From the NCBI GenBank assembly GCA_013399115.1, contig VXAA01002998.1, positions 1 to 64,000 on the forward strand: a stretch of 64,000 nt of DNA, read 5' to 3'. Shown in pieces: positions 24,023 through 36,719 of this stretch. The position numbers and the translations under genes were made by a program. Origin of the DNA: Anseranas semipalmata (lineage: Eukaryota; Chordata; Aves; Anseriformes; Anseranatidae). Below the pieces are notes generated by a model that saw only the letters and a list, made by a program, of their open reading frames with translations, made no database searches and had not been told where the DNA came from. Position 1 is the first letter of the stretch. Each line of letters begins with the position of its first letter.

Positions 24023-25060
24023 ATGCATTACTGACACAAAGATAGAAGATGCATTCACTGACACAAATTTAGCTGGAACCTTTTAATGTTTGGCATGATC
24101 ATGGGAATAAGCAAGTGCATTTATAAGGCATGCATGCCCTCAAACTTGAAAAGAAGCTAGTCAGGAATAAACAAACTTAGCTGAACTGCATATACTCATA
24201 AAGCCAAGCAAATACAGTTCAATGTAAGTATGAATTTTACTTGCATTTTTCTTTTTTGGCTAACAGGAACACTTTGCAATAGTTCTGTTTAATCCTTCCA
24301 GATGTTCTGCTAGCCAAATGGAGACAATGAAATTGTAAATACATTTTCATGCACTCAGTAGGATCTTACATTTGTCTTTAAGGGACAACAATCCAAATCT
24401 AGATGGTACATAAATATAGTTCTCAAGACTGAAGCCTTTGGAAAAAAAAAGGACCTGCTACTATTTCAGGTTAATAAGGAACTAATAATTCCCTCCTCTC
24501 CCCCCTGCCCCCCACCAAATCTATAATCTGTATCTACCTCCATGATGAATCCCCAGATGAGGGATAAACAGAGAGCAGACTGGAACTAGATGCCAAATGT
24601 AACAAGGCATCAGATGTGTCAGAGGAAGGACACATGTATGGAATATATGCAAGGAAGCTTATATAACAACGTCTGAATTACAGAAAGGACTAATATCTGT
24701 TTCTGAAGGCTAATAAACCTGGATAATCTATAAATGATTTCTACTCTCTCACTGCTAATTACTCAGTGTCCTTCCCTCTAACCTGACATGCTTCTTTTGG
24801 ATTTCCAGCTTTTCCCATATGTGCTGAATTTCTGTCCTGTCCCCTAGTTTTGTCTGGTTGTCCCTCCTGCTACAGCTCACATTTTGTTATAGGAAGATGC
24901 CTGCAGTGAGTGGTCCTTGGTTAGGAAGGAGATCACTGCTGTGATGACATTTTTCTCTTCAGGAAACTGTGATTCAGTATCCTTACTGATAAAATATAGA
25001 GAAAGTTCAATTCACAGACTGTTCTGGGTTCTGTTTGTTGGGTTTAATAACGCACTTAGA

Positions 25061-25160
25061 GCATCTAAGAGAACATACAGGTGCTGTGCGTTAATATTTT
25101 TAGGATTAGAGAATCTAATAGAGTATACAGGTAATATGCATTAATATTTTTAGGATTGCA
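25061..25160 (+). repeat. Two-copy 50-bp tandem repeat, about 80% identical
   Basis: Units 25061-25110 and 25111-25160 align without gaps. By eye 40 of 50 positions match, with a fully conserved core TTAATATTTTTAGGATT. Confidence 0.88.
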
Positions 25161-25218
25161 TACTTCAGTTTCACATTTACTTATGTATATATATACACAA
25201 ATTAACTTTGTTATATAA

Positions 25219-25259
25219 AACTGATCTGGAGAGCAACTGTTCTTTCCACAAGATCAGTT
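25219..25259. repeat. Inverted repeat (9-bp arms)
   Basis: AACTGATCT at 25219-25227 pairs with AGATCAGTT at 25251-25259 across a 23-nt loop. Confidence 0.75.
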
Positions 25260-28104
25260 GCATGGAAGAATAGGACTAATTTACCAATTATTTTCCTCCT
25301 ACTGAAAAGCTGAGGAAGCTAGTGAAAGCAGAAAGTCACATGCATCTTCCCAAAAAACATCAAGAGCAAGGAGTTAAGAACAGTTCACAGGAACCCACAG
25401 TTCAAACTTTATGTGTATAAAATGTTCTTAACAGCAAAAAGTACTTCTTTTTTAAACAGAAGAGAACGTTCTTCTTTGAGGAAGAGCTTCACAGTGTATA
25501 ATTCGACTTCTGTTTCAAAAATTAAAAGCAAAACAAACAAAATTCTTCACTGTTAGAGCTGCGCTTATAGACCTCACAGAAAACAAGCCTCCACAGTATC
25601 TAAGAAACAAACCTGGACAAAATCCCCCAGTCTCCACTAGCCAGAGTTTGAAAGTGACCCTTTCTGCCCCTCGTTTCAAACTTAGCTTATCTGTGTTGGC
25701 AAAAATAAAAAAGCTTGAACACTGCCTCCTGCACTGCATAGCCCTCTACACCTAACTGCATTACCATGACAAAAAGAGTCCTTATGATTCCTCCTACACA
25801 GGAGTACAGGAAGAAAAACTTGTAAGATGGCAGTGACATCATCTTCTAGAAAGTGATTCACACTTCATGAAACAGCAGGGAAAATTAAATTTACTCCCAA
25901 CCACCCCAAAGCTCTTTCACTGAATCAGTGTGTGGCAGAAATCATAGTAGGAGATGTAAATCCTTTCTCTATTTTAGAAAGACAAGGATTGTGTAATGAG
26001 CTAGAGTACATAGAGCAAAATTATCATATACTGTCACTGAAATATATTTCCCCTGTGGTTTTGCCAAAAAAAAGGTATGAAACTGAGATAGAAAATACAA
26101 CAGGTGATGCTATAGGCAGAAAGTTGATTAGTATGTATCACCAGCAATATGTGACCAGCTTACAAAACAGTGACTGACAGTACCATTTAATATTGACAAG
26201 CCATTTAATATTCTCTCTGAAGCTGCCCTATTCTTAGAGCATAGCCACACCTGAATATATTGCAACATTTACATAAGCCACTTTGCTGACAACATGCTGA
26301 TGAGAACGTTTTAACACTTTTAAAGGTTTCCCACATCTCTTTGAACCCTGCTGGGCCCTGGAGGGAAAGCAAAACAAACAAACAACAACAGAAAAACAAC
26401 AAATGAAATCAATGTTTAGTTTTTCTATGGAATTCCTCAACTGTAACTGCTACTTCCATTTATATTATAGGCGTGCCCATGATGAGCAGATGTTTGCAGG
26501 CAAATATATAGGATCTTGCCTTGCCACAGTCTATAACTGATTGAATTGCTTGACTTTTAGGCTGGTATCTTTTTCTGTCCATGAGTCAAAGCATTGCAAT
26601 CTCCAAATAAATTAGGCATGAGCACCACACAACAGGAGATAACCTCTCTAAAAAGTGGTCATTTATGAAGATAAATCTAACTTCAGTGAGAGCTACCACA
26701 TGCTGAAACGAGTGATATTTATCTAATTCTGCAGAGAAGACAAGCCTGAAGTTCCATTTCTGTGTTGAAGAGAAGGAAAAAAAAAAAAGCTTAAATGGCT
26801 GTAGATGAAGTAGCCTACAGCCTTTCTCTTAGCTCATAATGCCATAAATCATCACGACATTAGGACCCCATACACAGAAGAACATGTGAGAGTAGTTTGG
26901 GTCAAATCTCTGTAATCAGTATCTGAACCATACAAAGACGACCATATTCTATTATCCCAGCAAGCTATTAACTTGGACATTATTCAAAATTTTCCAGAAC
27001 TTTGCAAACAAACCTCGGCACCATTTCAAGCAAGCTAGACCTTAAATGCAGTTTTGCCTTGAAACCACGTGAAGTTTATTGTTTCACGCAATTCTGATGG
27101 AAAAAACACAGCTGTACTGACAGCTCTTGTCATGATTCAATGTCCTTTTTGGAGCACCTCATTGACAAGCTGGCAACTAGCCACAAGCACTGCAAGAATA
27201 TAAATGAAATTTATCTTCCTGTTTCCATCCAGTTCCAAAAAAGGCATTTGTACTGCAGCAAGTGATAAGTCAACCCATGCCTGCTACAAGCTTCTTTATC
27301 TTACACTTCTTTTAATCCAGAACCAATTTAACAATGTAAGGTTTATACAAGTATTTGCTTCAGCACAATCTTCCACAAAATTTTAAGCTCCAACAGAAAA
27401 ATGAAATTAAAATATATACATATGTAAAAGATGTCTAAGAAACATAGAAATTAACCTGAGATTAACATAGTTTTAAGCCAAGACTCTCCTTGTGCTGGAA
27501 GCAGAAGAGTGATGTGAGCCTTGCTCTTCACCCAAGTTAGTAAATCCTTGCAAGGAGAGCTCTCCATTCATACAGCATATCCCTGGAATATAAGCTTCTA
27601 GGTGCACAACCTGCTGTACTACATCATGCCTTACCCAGCACATGATTGCTGCACTATACTTCTGTAGACCTTACTGAATTTACACTCAAGCAAGAATCCC
27701 TTTATTTCAACAATAGTTTTGTTAAGAGTAAAAGCTTATGTTTGTTCACACAGTTTTTAGAAGTTATAATAATGGGTATTCTCTGGCATTTCATAACATT
27801 TTTTCAACAGTACTAAAAAGTCAACCCAATAAATAATTATGAAACATTCCCATCATGCTCATTTTACTATTTTAAAATTGTAGAAGTGTAGCCTTCCCTG
27901 ATCAATAATGGATAAAAGGAGAGGCAAACCAATTAATGTCTTCTAAATAATAACTTCCCTCTCTCTCTACTCTCAGAGTAAAGCAGAAATACTAGTTCTG
28001 TATCACACTACTACTGTCAGAGGAAGAACAACCAGTGGACTTTTTCTTTACTGGTTCTGCAAGGGTGCAGTAAACCAGTAAATCTGGAATTAGTAATTGT
28101 AGGG

Positions 28105-28129
28105 TTTTGTTTTGTTTTGTTTTGTTTTT
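28105..28129. repeat. (TTTTG)n microsatellite
   Basis: About five GTTTT units. Confidence 0.9.
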
Positions 28130-28360
28130 CTTTACACCTTTTGTACCTCAATGTCAAAACCAACAGAAAACAAAACCTGTCCTAGAGGATGTAGCACTGC
28201 TTAAGCGCTCAGCAAGACAGTTCAAATGAAATAATAATCTCCCATAGCTTGGAGAATGCAGGAATGGTGTCCTTTGATTAGCTAACTTCTATGCTAATAT
28301 GATAGTTCACAACAGGGCTCCTTGGACAGTACAATAGACATATTTAAGCATAATAGTTCA

Positions 28361-28390
28361 ACAAAACAAAAACAAAAACAAAAACAAAAA
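28361..28390. repeat. (AAAAAC)n microsatellite
   Basis: Several consecutive CAAAAA units following a single CAAAA. Confidence 0.9.
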
Positions 28391-29258
28391 GGAAGAAAAT
28401 GGTAACACACACTGCCACACACCCTTCTATATCCTACATTAAGCAGAAGATAAAATCCTTGATGCTATTTCTTTGCATGAAAATAATTTGTGTTTTCCAC
28501 CAGGCTGGTTGAATGGCTCCATAAGTCTCTTGTCATTCCCCTGCTTTGCATGTATTCTTGTGACCCCTCTCCAGAACTGTCAAACACAGCAGGCGCAGGC
28601 TCACAACTCCCCTTCTCAAATACCCCTGGTCCTGGCTAGCCGGACTGCCTGCTCAGCTCCGGTTATCAAATAAACCCTCCATCACAGCTCTCAAGGAACC
28701 TTCTTTGAACTGTTCCTGTTGTGCCCTGCCCCAGCCTGTCAACTCCACAAGGGTCCCACCAGTGGTGGACAGGAGGAATGAAGTGGCAGCCCAATATAAC
28801 AGTGTCAGAAATAATTCAGGTTTTTACCTTGCTTCATGACTGTATACAATTTAACATTTCACATTCTTCAGCTGCAGAAAAATCACAGCCTCATCATCAC
28901 TATGCTCATTATATTGATTCCTCGTTATTAGACTTTTCCACAATATACCTATCATTCTAATATTTACCATTAATTACTGTTTGTAAATCTTAACTGTAAC
29001 TTCAAATTTACCTTTATTGGAAACGTCAGGCCCTATAGAGAAATAACAGAGCCAGAGGTAAAACAACCAAAGGGAAAGTTTATCAGGAGATTCAGCAGCA
29101 TGGCAAATCACCTTTTCAATAAGGTCTTTATTTCAGGATTCTGGCTGAGCTCAAATTGGCACCAACGTGAATTAAAAATGAATAAAACAAAACAAAAACA
29201 AAAAGCAGGCTGTTCCTTTCGGAGGTATTTTATAAGCAAGATACTCAACAACCACAGA

Positions 29259-29514
29259 TAGAATCACTGAATTGTAGAATCATTGGTTGGAAAAGACCTT
29301 CAAGACCAACAAGTCTAACCATCAACCTGACCTACTGAGTGCCATCACTAAACCATGTCCCATAGTGCCACGTTCAGTGTCTCTTAAATACCTCCAAGGA
29401 TGGGGACTCTACCGCTTCCCCGGGCAGCCCATTCCAATGCTGGACCACCCCCTCTGAGAAGAAATTCTTCCTAATGTCCAATCTAAATGTCCCCTGGTGT
29501 AACTTGAGGCTGTT
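29259..29514 (-). mobile_element. 5'-truncated CR1 LINE, minus strand
   Basis: The plus strand reads 'tagaatcactgaattgtag', 'ttggttggaaaagacctt', then 'taaatacctccaaggatgg' and 'gaagaaattcttcctaatgt', all antisense CR1 3' UTR and ORF2 end. On the minus strand an ORF2 scrap reads '[17 protein letters not shown]' and '[11 protein letters not shown]'. The 5' truncation point is near 29514. Confidence 0.92.
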
Positions 29515-30850
29515 AGTGTGGTAAAAGTGTTTGATTAGCAGTAACAAATCAGGCACCAATTCAGAGGCTTATTTTACATTAAAAAATAAAAATAAAAAAG
29601 GAGAGTCACCATTGAAGCTCAACACCCAACTTTGAATTGGATTTGGACACAATTTAAATGCACCTATTTAACACAACACAGGCGTGCAAGTGCAAAATTA
29701 GATACTTAATGACTGAGATTATGTGACTTGTAAAGAGTTCTTTGTGTCACCCTAATATTAAATGCTGTGCTATCCCAGTGAAGGTACCTGAAAGTTTCAT
29801 TAACATTTTAACACCAGTATAAATCTCTGTTTAAACCAAACATGTCACTGTGTAGAACGATGCAGACGATATCACAAGGCCCAGCACGTTGTTTTTACGC
29901 TCTGCAGACAAGGTAGCAACTACAGTTTTCCTGTGTTCCTGAACTCCTACATCTTATCATTTATCTTAACACTATCTTGTCTTAGTGTATCTAAGTATTA
30001 GATAACCTCCTTCTGAAATGACAGTTGGAAAGTTGGTCATACTTAGCTGCGATTCCCTGAGCTGCCTCCGAAGTTACACCTTGCAACCCAGCCAGTGGTT
30101 ACTTAAATTTTAAGGATACTTCTGGACAACCTAAAAACAAGATCTGGAAACTCCTACTGTGAAGATCTAAAGCATCCCAGATTCATATAAAATGTAAACT
30201 TGGATCTGGCTTATGGAGCATTTTAAAAATGCATACTGAACATAGGTTCAAAAACTATTGCCAATGTTAGAAAAATGTTTACATTTTAATAGGATTGTCT
30301 TCTTTCTATTAAACTACCTTCCTGATGAACCCCGGACCATCTGAATCAATATATGAACTGCTGTTTTCCTTTGCCTACAACATTAACTGTATGTGTATGA
30401 CTCTTGTTCACAGAATCACGGTAGGCTATTGGACAGTCACCCGATCAGCCTTCTGGCTTTGCTGGTTGACTACCATGATTTTGCACAAATCCCTGACACT
30501 CCAGAGCAGCAGTTCTCAGGGATGAAAGAATACCCACAGGACAGGATCACCAAATGTCCAGGAAAAGTACAGTTTTAACATTTTTATTATCCACTTGGCA
30601 TACAGTTGCAGCTCTTTCAATACAAAGTCAACTTAATGCACAGGCAAAGTTGTTACAGGTGCACTGAATAGGTGCATCATGTCCTAAGCAAGTTCAATAA
30701 TGGCTTCCTTACCACATTGTGGCTATCTTAATTTTTGACTAAAGGGTGGCTTTGAAACCCGCCATAAACAGGCTGTTTTGCTGCAAAAAGATATTAGACC
30801 AAGTAAGCTCATCCATTTCAAAATTTAAGAAACTACAGTCCATCTGAGTC
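29515..30850. other. Single-copy spacer, no gene seen
   Basis: AT-rich sequence between two minus-strand CR1 copies. Nothing recognised. Confidence 0.55.
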
Positions 30851-31750
30851 CATAGAATCTTCACAGAATCATAGAATGGCTTGGGTTGGAAGGGACCTTA
30901 AAGATCACCTAGTTCCACCCCCCTGCCATAAGCAGGGGTGCCACCCACTAGATCAGGTTGCCCAGGGCCCCATCCAACCTGGCCCTGAACACCTCCAGGG
31001 ATGGGGCATCCAAAACTTCTCTGGGCAACCTGTTCCAGTGCCTCACCACCCTCCAAGTAAAGAATTTCTTCCTAATATCTAATCAAAATCTACCCTCTTT
31101 TAGTTTAAAACCATATTCCCTTGTCCTATCCCTATCTGCTCATGTAAAACATAGTTCTCTATCTTTTTTTTATAAGCCTCCTTTAAGTATTATATATTGA
31201 AAGGCAGCAATAAGATCTCCCTGGAGCCTTCTCTTCTCCAAGCTGAACATCCCCAGCTCTCTCAGCCTTTCTTCATAGGAAAGGTGCTCCAGTCCTCTTA
31301 TCATCTTTGTGGCCCTCCTCTGGACCTGTTCTAACAAGTCCACATCTTTCTTGTTTTGGGGCCCCAGACCTAGAGGCAGTACTCCAGGTAGAGCCTCACG
31401 AGGGCAGAGTAGAGGGGGACAATCACCGCTATAGACCTGCTGGCCACGCCTCTGTTGATGCAGCCCAGGATGCAGTTGGTCTTCTGGGCTTCAGGCACAC
31501 ACTGCTGGCTCATGTCGAACTTTTGTCCACCTGAACCCCCAAGTCCCTCTCTGCAGGGCTGCTCTCAATGAGTTCTCCACCCAGTCTGTGCTCGTGTCTG
31601 GGATTGCCCAACCCAGGTGCAGCACGCTGCACTTAGACTTGTTGAACCTCGTTAGGTTCATGCGGGCCCACTTCTCAAGCTTGTTCAGGTCCCTTTGGAT
31701 GGCATCCCTTCCTTCTTTTGTATCAACTGCACCACTCAGCTTGGTGTCTT
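30851..31750 (-). mobile_element. CR1 LINE, minus strand, about 900 bp, decayed
   Basis: The plus strand begins 'catagaatcttcacagaat' (antisense CR1 terminus), continues through 'ttgggttggaagggacctt', 'gcagcctt'-type UTR and the antisense of the ORF2 C-terminus ('ctctggacctgttctaaca', 'gctggctcatgtcgaa', 'cttgttgaacctcgtt'), and ends near 'actcagcttggtgtct'. Unlike the 23-kb copy the reading frame is broken in several places, and an AT-rich insertion/deletion patch lies around 31160-31200. It belongs to a different CR1 subfamily from the 23-kb copy, judged by UTR wording. The subfamily name is left open. Confidence 0.92.
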
Positions 31751-31854
31751 AATTTTAACCATTACTGCCCCTGTACTTGAGTAGGAATGCCTCATTAGGA
31801 AGCTAACATCTGCAGACATCAGTTTTCAAACAAACAAAAAAAAAAAGAAAGACA

Positions 31855-31886
31855 CTGTTTAGGGGAAACAGTGTTTAGGGGAAACA
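31855..31886 (+). repeat. 16-bp tandem duplication
   Basis: CTGTTTAGGGGAAACA followed directly by GTGTTTAGGGGAAACA, one mismatch. Confidence 0.9.
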
Positions 31887-31906
31887 CTAAAAACATCCAG
31901 TCTTAC

Positions 31907-31969
31907 CTGCCTGGAAACACAAGGGTCACACTTACAATCAGTCTGATCAAATGAAAAATGTACAGAACT
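31907..31969 (-). other. Candidate coding exon, minus strand (21 codons, phase 0-0)
   Basis: On the minus strand a pyrimidine-rich acceptor (ctttttttgctttgacatct...TCCAG) precedes 63 open bases that end in a near-ideal donor, GGCAG|GTAAGAC. The peptide begins SSVHFSFDQTD and ends CKCDPCVSRQ, with three cysteines in six residues. Phase 0 at both ends makes it compatible with the candidate exon 667 bp upstream on the same strand (32637-32696). The open frame extends well past the acceptor, so its openness is not itself evidence. No family recognised. Confidence 0.22.
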
Positions 31970-32636
31970 CTGGACAACAGATGTCAAAGCAAAAAAAGTT
32001 GTCCTTTCACAAGGAGGAGGAATATAAAGGCTTCCCAGCACACTCGCTGGCAACAGACACCCAGAGCTGCCATCAATAACAATAACACATCCCAAAGAAG
32101 GGGGAAACATCTTGCCCAATATAACATTTTCCATTGACAGTAGTAATACATCATTTTATTTGTTATGGTGACTGTTTCTGCATCATTTAAGTTACAGGGA
32201 GCAGAAGTAAGACAATTCCCCTCTTAAAAAAATTGCCCAAGTTTTCAGGTAAGCACAAGAGAGTCTGTTTCAATGCAGACTAATTAAGAAAAGCTGGAAA
32301 ATCCTGAAGTCCAGTTTTGCCAAAAGAACTAAAAGGAATATTTTGATTTTTTTTTTTTTATAAGATGAGAATTGTTTTAGTGTTCTGATCTTTTCTATTC
32401 AACTTCTTACTGGCATGAAAAAATGAGTGGGTAGATATTCAGTATGTTCTTTGCCAGTCTATTCTGTTCTCAATCTGTACACAGTTCCTGTCCATCTTGA
32501 AGAAAGATGGATCAGACAGGAAAAACAAAAGCAAAACAAAAAGTGGCATGCATTTGTAAATGATTCCATCCAATTTCAGTACTCTTTGATATTATTAACC
32601 AATTTCATTTACTAGAAAATAAAAAAAAAGTCTTAC

Positions 32637-32696
32637 CTGCTTAAGATGTAATTCTATTTCCAGTATCATCCTTTTGTTCTCAGGTATGATCCCGTC
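32637..32696 (-). other. Candidate coding exon, minus strand (20 codons, phase 0-0)
   Basis: On the minus strand a GGTCCAG acceptor precedes 60 open bases ending in a strong donor, AGCAG|GTAAGAC. The peptide reads DGIIPENKRMILEIELHLKQ, a charged amphipathic helix of the kind seen in coiled coils. A stop lies just upstream of the acceptor in this frame, so the open part coincides with the proposed exon. The pyrimidine tract before the acceptor is poor, which lowers the call. It shares the 12-mer GCAGGTAAGACT at its donor with the candidate exon at 31907-31969. Confidence 0.25.
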
Positions 32697-33180
32697 CTGG
32701 ACCGGCAATAATGGGCATCATGCCTCTGCAATGCTCTGATCCTATAACTCGTCATTAAAACTGCTGGGTCTTACTCATGGCCCCAACCTCTGCTATGTGA
32801 GGGCCTATGCAAAATTATGATCTTCTTTTCACATAATTGACTTGATAAGCTAAATATTAATCTTTGGGAGGGTCATCGTCGTAATGATTTGTTGCTCAAT
32901 CCTTGTATTTCTGATTTCAGTAGGAGTTGCCATATTTGGTCTTTGGTATTTAGTCATTTTCTCTTATTTCAAAGGGCTTCTCCAAAGTCATCGCATGGTA
33001 GAATCATTGCTCTAAAAAGAGAGGCTTTTATATGTGCAAATGGTTAGTTTATATTAAAAGTGCATGTCAATAAATAATGCTTAAAATTACACACAAAGGT
33101 TTACGGGTTTTAGAGGAACCAGTAAATGTGGCTATGCAAGGTAGAAGCCTTCTTTTATGTAGCTTTTTATGGAGCCCCCA

Positions 33181-33222
33181 AAATATATATACATATATTC
33201 ATATTCATATACATATATGTTT
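33181..33222. repeat. AT-rich ATATAC-type low-complexity tract
   Basis: Repeated ATATAC/ATTCAT units. Confidence 0.75.
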
Positions 33223-33754
33223 GTTCTTTGCCCTGTAAAAGGTATTTCCATCTCCTATCTCCCCCTGTTCCTAAACAGTAGCCAGTAAAATATATTTTCT
33301 TTACTGATTTGCCAAAGCTATTTTTCCCAACTGGGTTCTTAAGCTGCACACTGCACCCTGTAAAAAATATTTACCCTGATTTACAAAATCTATTTCTCTC
33401 CTCGGGCCTTTAAGCTGCTGTTGCAGAAGTGATAAAGGTGTTCTCATTCCGACTTTTATTGTTTCTGGGCCCCTTGCCACCTGTTTTTATTTTTCCCCTC
33501 TTCCACTTTCTTCCCATCTCTTTTGCACAGGCGCCACAGTTGTCCATCAGAGCTGATTCTGTGTAACATGAGACACATTTTCACATGATACCTGACCCAT
33601 AACCAAGTAAGTACTCTCCAAGTCATATGTCTTGGCCAAGAAGTAAATTTGATCAGAAAGCACCTTCAGAAAAATTGACAAATATCAACTAATCACTTTT
33701 ATTATATCCAGAAAAAAAAATGAAAGCATGTTTGCTTACCTTTAATTCTGTCTT

Positions 33755-33830
33755 ATAGAATCATAGAATCATCTAGGCTGGAAAAGACCTTCAAGATCAC
33801 CAAGTCCAACCATCAACCTGACCTACTGAG
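33755..33830 (-). mobile_element. 75-bp CR1 3' stub, minus strand
   Basis: The plus strand reads 'tagaatcatagaatcatct', 'gctggaaaagaccttcaag' and 'ccatcaacctgacctactga', the same UTR wording as the copy at 29259-29514, then stops. It is an extreme 5' truncation. Confidence 0.9.
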
Positions 33831-34631
33831 ACCAAGTTTATATTCATAATATAACAAGTCTATATTCACAACCAACCCACTTTCCTTCTCTCAGCACTCC
33901 CTATCAAGGCTCCCCAGTCAAGGGGATCTTTTTGAAAGCCCAAATGCATGTAAGTTCACTTTCAACGTTGCATGCCTTTTTCTTAAGTAGTCTTATCTTG
34001 TGTCATTATATCAGCTCATTTCAGAAGCAAATGTCATATAGATTCAAATGGCTACTCTTGTTATTGAGCAACAGTTACAGCGTTTTCAATAATTTTGTAA
34101 ACTGCAGCTGAGGTCTCTGTTTAGGCACAAGCTCACGTTGCTAAAGAAACCATGAAACAGTCCAGTTTATAGCAAACTACAATTTTAACAACTACCAAAA
34201 TCCTGAAAAATTCAATGACCAGCAATTCCCAGATAAACTCATTTCTGTTCAAAAGGATAAATTGTTGCATTCAACTGTGAATTAAAATGCTGTCATAGAA
34301 ATTAAATTTTGAGTTCAATGAAATAAACATATATTTAAATATAATCCAATTTATCTTTATATTATTTATTTATTAGCTTTATTTTCTTCTCTTAAGCCAT
34401 AATTGCTCTTTGATAGTCAGCTTTTCATTTGCCTTAAATTATAAATATAGTGTTACACATTTTATATCTTCCCAGTGGTCTTTTGTCCTGTTGCTCCTCC
34501 TCTGCTCTGACTCAGTGAGCAGGGGGAGTGTGCTGGCACCCAGGCAGATGGCACCTACTTTTGTACGAAAGTGGCCACCTTACGACGAACAGAATTCATA
34601 ATGGTACTTCAAAGTGAATGTTAAAACCATT

Positions 34632-34635
<4 letters not shown>

Positions 34636-34664
<29 letters not shown>
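34636..34664. repeat. (GA)n microsatellite
   Basis: About 14 uninterrupted GA units. Confidence 0.97.
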
Positions 34665-34667
<3 letters not shown>

Positions 34668-35079
34668 TTAAGATGTTTTTGGTTTTTTAATACAACACTC
34701 TAGGCTTACAACTCTCCCGCTATGCCAAAACTCAAATGCACAAGATGCTTTGTTACTATAAAAAAAAAATGTTCAACTAGGGCAAACTTAGACAGCTGCA
34801 GAAGGTCCACTAGCTGTAGAAATAAGTTTCACTGCACTGTACAGTGTCTGTGGTTCTTTAAAATCCATGCAAGATGGTATCACTAGGGACTATAGGCCAT
34901 ATGCAGTGTCATATGACAACATCGATCAGTTTATACTCCTGGGCTGTACTTAACCCATCTCAAAGGAGGCTATGGCTACATGCATCTTATGTCTCAGAGC
35001 TATGGGTATCTTCAACATCACATTACTGTGGTTTCCTGTGAAAGAAATGCAGACAGTTCCTTCGTTTCAACCTCAATTC

Positions 35080-35082
<3 letters not shown>

Positions 35083-35125
<43 letters not shown>

Positions 35126-35130
35126 AAAAA
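35083..35130. repeat. Poly-A tract (41 uninterrupted A)
   Basis: 41 A followed by G and A6. There is no recognisable gene body or target duplication to make it an mRNA retrocopy tail. Confidence 0.95.
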
Positions 35131-36179
35131 GAAACACGACCCCTCCAATACTTTCATAGGAAGCCTCGTTTTAAAAAGATGAAAGCTGCCTGTAAACAGA
35201 GCATGCTACATGAAGCTTATTTGCCCTCTTTTTTTTTTTTTTTCCCAGAGGAAAAACATGATCCTGTTGAACATGTTTTGCATTTTTGCATGTCATGTTA
35301 ATTACTCATGTGATTTTGTCCACAAAATTCATGTATATCAATGAATATGTAATGCAGAAGTAGAAAGGTACATAAAATGACAAAAAAAAAAAAAAATCAA
35401 AAAGCTAACACAAAACAATTAGTCACTTTTCAATGTATTTCAACTGTTTACTCAAAGCACACTCATTTTTATCTGATAGATCTACTTCCACTGTAACCTC
35501 AGATGAGATAATAAATGTTACTTAGTATAAGTATTTTTTTTTTAATATCTGCCCTCACTAATATACTCTACTTGAAAGGAATGGAGTAGTTCATACAGAG
35601 TTCAAATGAATACAGTTTGATTTTGCAAAAAGTATCTTTTCTTTGAGTGTTGCCACTTACTGCATCACTTCGACATGAATTAAACATGAATTCATGATAA
35701 AATCATCAAAATGTAAAAACAAATAGATGGTAGAGGGATCAAAGGCACCTTCTAGTTGCTAGAGAAACCAAAACAGCAAATGAAATTGAAGTACACAGTA
35801 CTCACAATCTCCCAGGACAAGTGCATATGAAGTGCATGAAGAAAGTCTTTGTCTATGTGTTTCAGCAGCAGAACTGAAATGAACAGAGAATAAATTCATT
35901 AATACTATGCTCAGATGGGTTAACAGTTGTTGAATTAGTGGGTGGCACTTCTGAAAGGAGCTGCAGCAGGTCAAAGTGAAGAAGTTCACACTGTCATTGT
36001 GCAAGCTTAGTGGGTAGAAGATATTCAGACCCAAGTTTTGGAGAGAATTATTAACCAGGAACACATCATTTGCATCATTCCTGAGAGCACAGAAGAAACT
36101 ATATTAAAGAGTTCAGATTCACAGACTGTGAATATGGAGTGCAGCTTTCTAGACTGCATATTCAAAAACATCACTGCAC

Positions 36180-36202
36180 AAAAAAAAAAAAAAAAAAAAA
36201 AA
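36180..36202. repeat. Poly-A tract
   Basis: About 23 uninterrupted A after CAC. Confidence 0.95.
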
Positions 36203-36719
36203 GTGTAGTGTAGGCCTGAATATTTCTCAGTTCTCACTTCCCCCATATTCTTCTCTGCTACGTTCAGCTAGCTCACAGAGGCTCCAAAGATGCTCGTTGT
36301 GATATTATTTTAAGTAATATGGAACCTGTCCAGTCTACTTACTCATTTCACAAAGATGACAGACAAAATAGCATATGGTAATGATTTTCACTCACGGCTG
36401 CCCTTGGTGGGATTTGAAAGGGGAAAGGCTCTGTATCTATTACTGGCTCCCTGAAAATCACATCCTCCAGGGAATAAGAATTGTCTCCTTTGTTAGCTAT
36501 TCTAATTCTCTGATTAATAATGATGGTTTTCATTTAATATAGGCAAGAGAAGCAGCAAAGCAATATCAGTGCAGCAGAACTCATTACAAGGCAACTGGCA
36601 ATGCAATACTGCTCTGAGGGCACCCAAAACTCACTGGTTACCCACACATCACATTGCAGGAGCCACTTTGCAGATTTTATTAGGCTAGCCACCGCAGTAC
36701 ATGACTCTGAAAACAGAGA

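Larger units (their letters stand above)
24023..29258. other. Single-copy DNA, no gene seen
   Basis: Contains a 50-bp tandem duplication (25061-25160), a small inverted repeat (25219-25259), (TTTTG)n at 28105-28129 and (AAAAAC)n at 28361-28390. No recognised repeats of transposon origin and no protein similarity. Confidence 0.55.
31751..33754. other. Single-copy DNA with two candidate minus-strand exons
   Basis: Contains a 16-bp tandem duplication at 31855-31886, candidate exons at 31907-31969 and 32637-32696, and an AT-rich tract near 33181-33222. Otherwise nothing recognised. Confidence 0.5.

Noticed and set aside
30876..31534. Plus-strand open frames of 68-80 codons
   Set aside because: Antisense to the minus-strand CR1 at 30851-31750.
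35083..35130. Poly-A tract as a processed-pseudogene tail
   Set aside because: No coding similarity upstream and no flanking target duplication visible.
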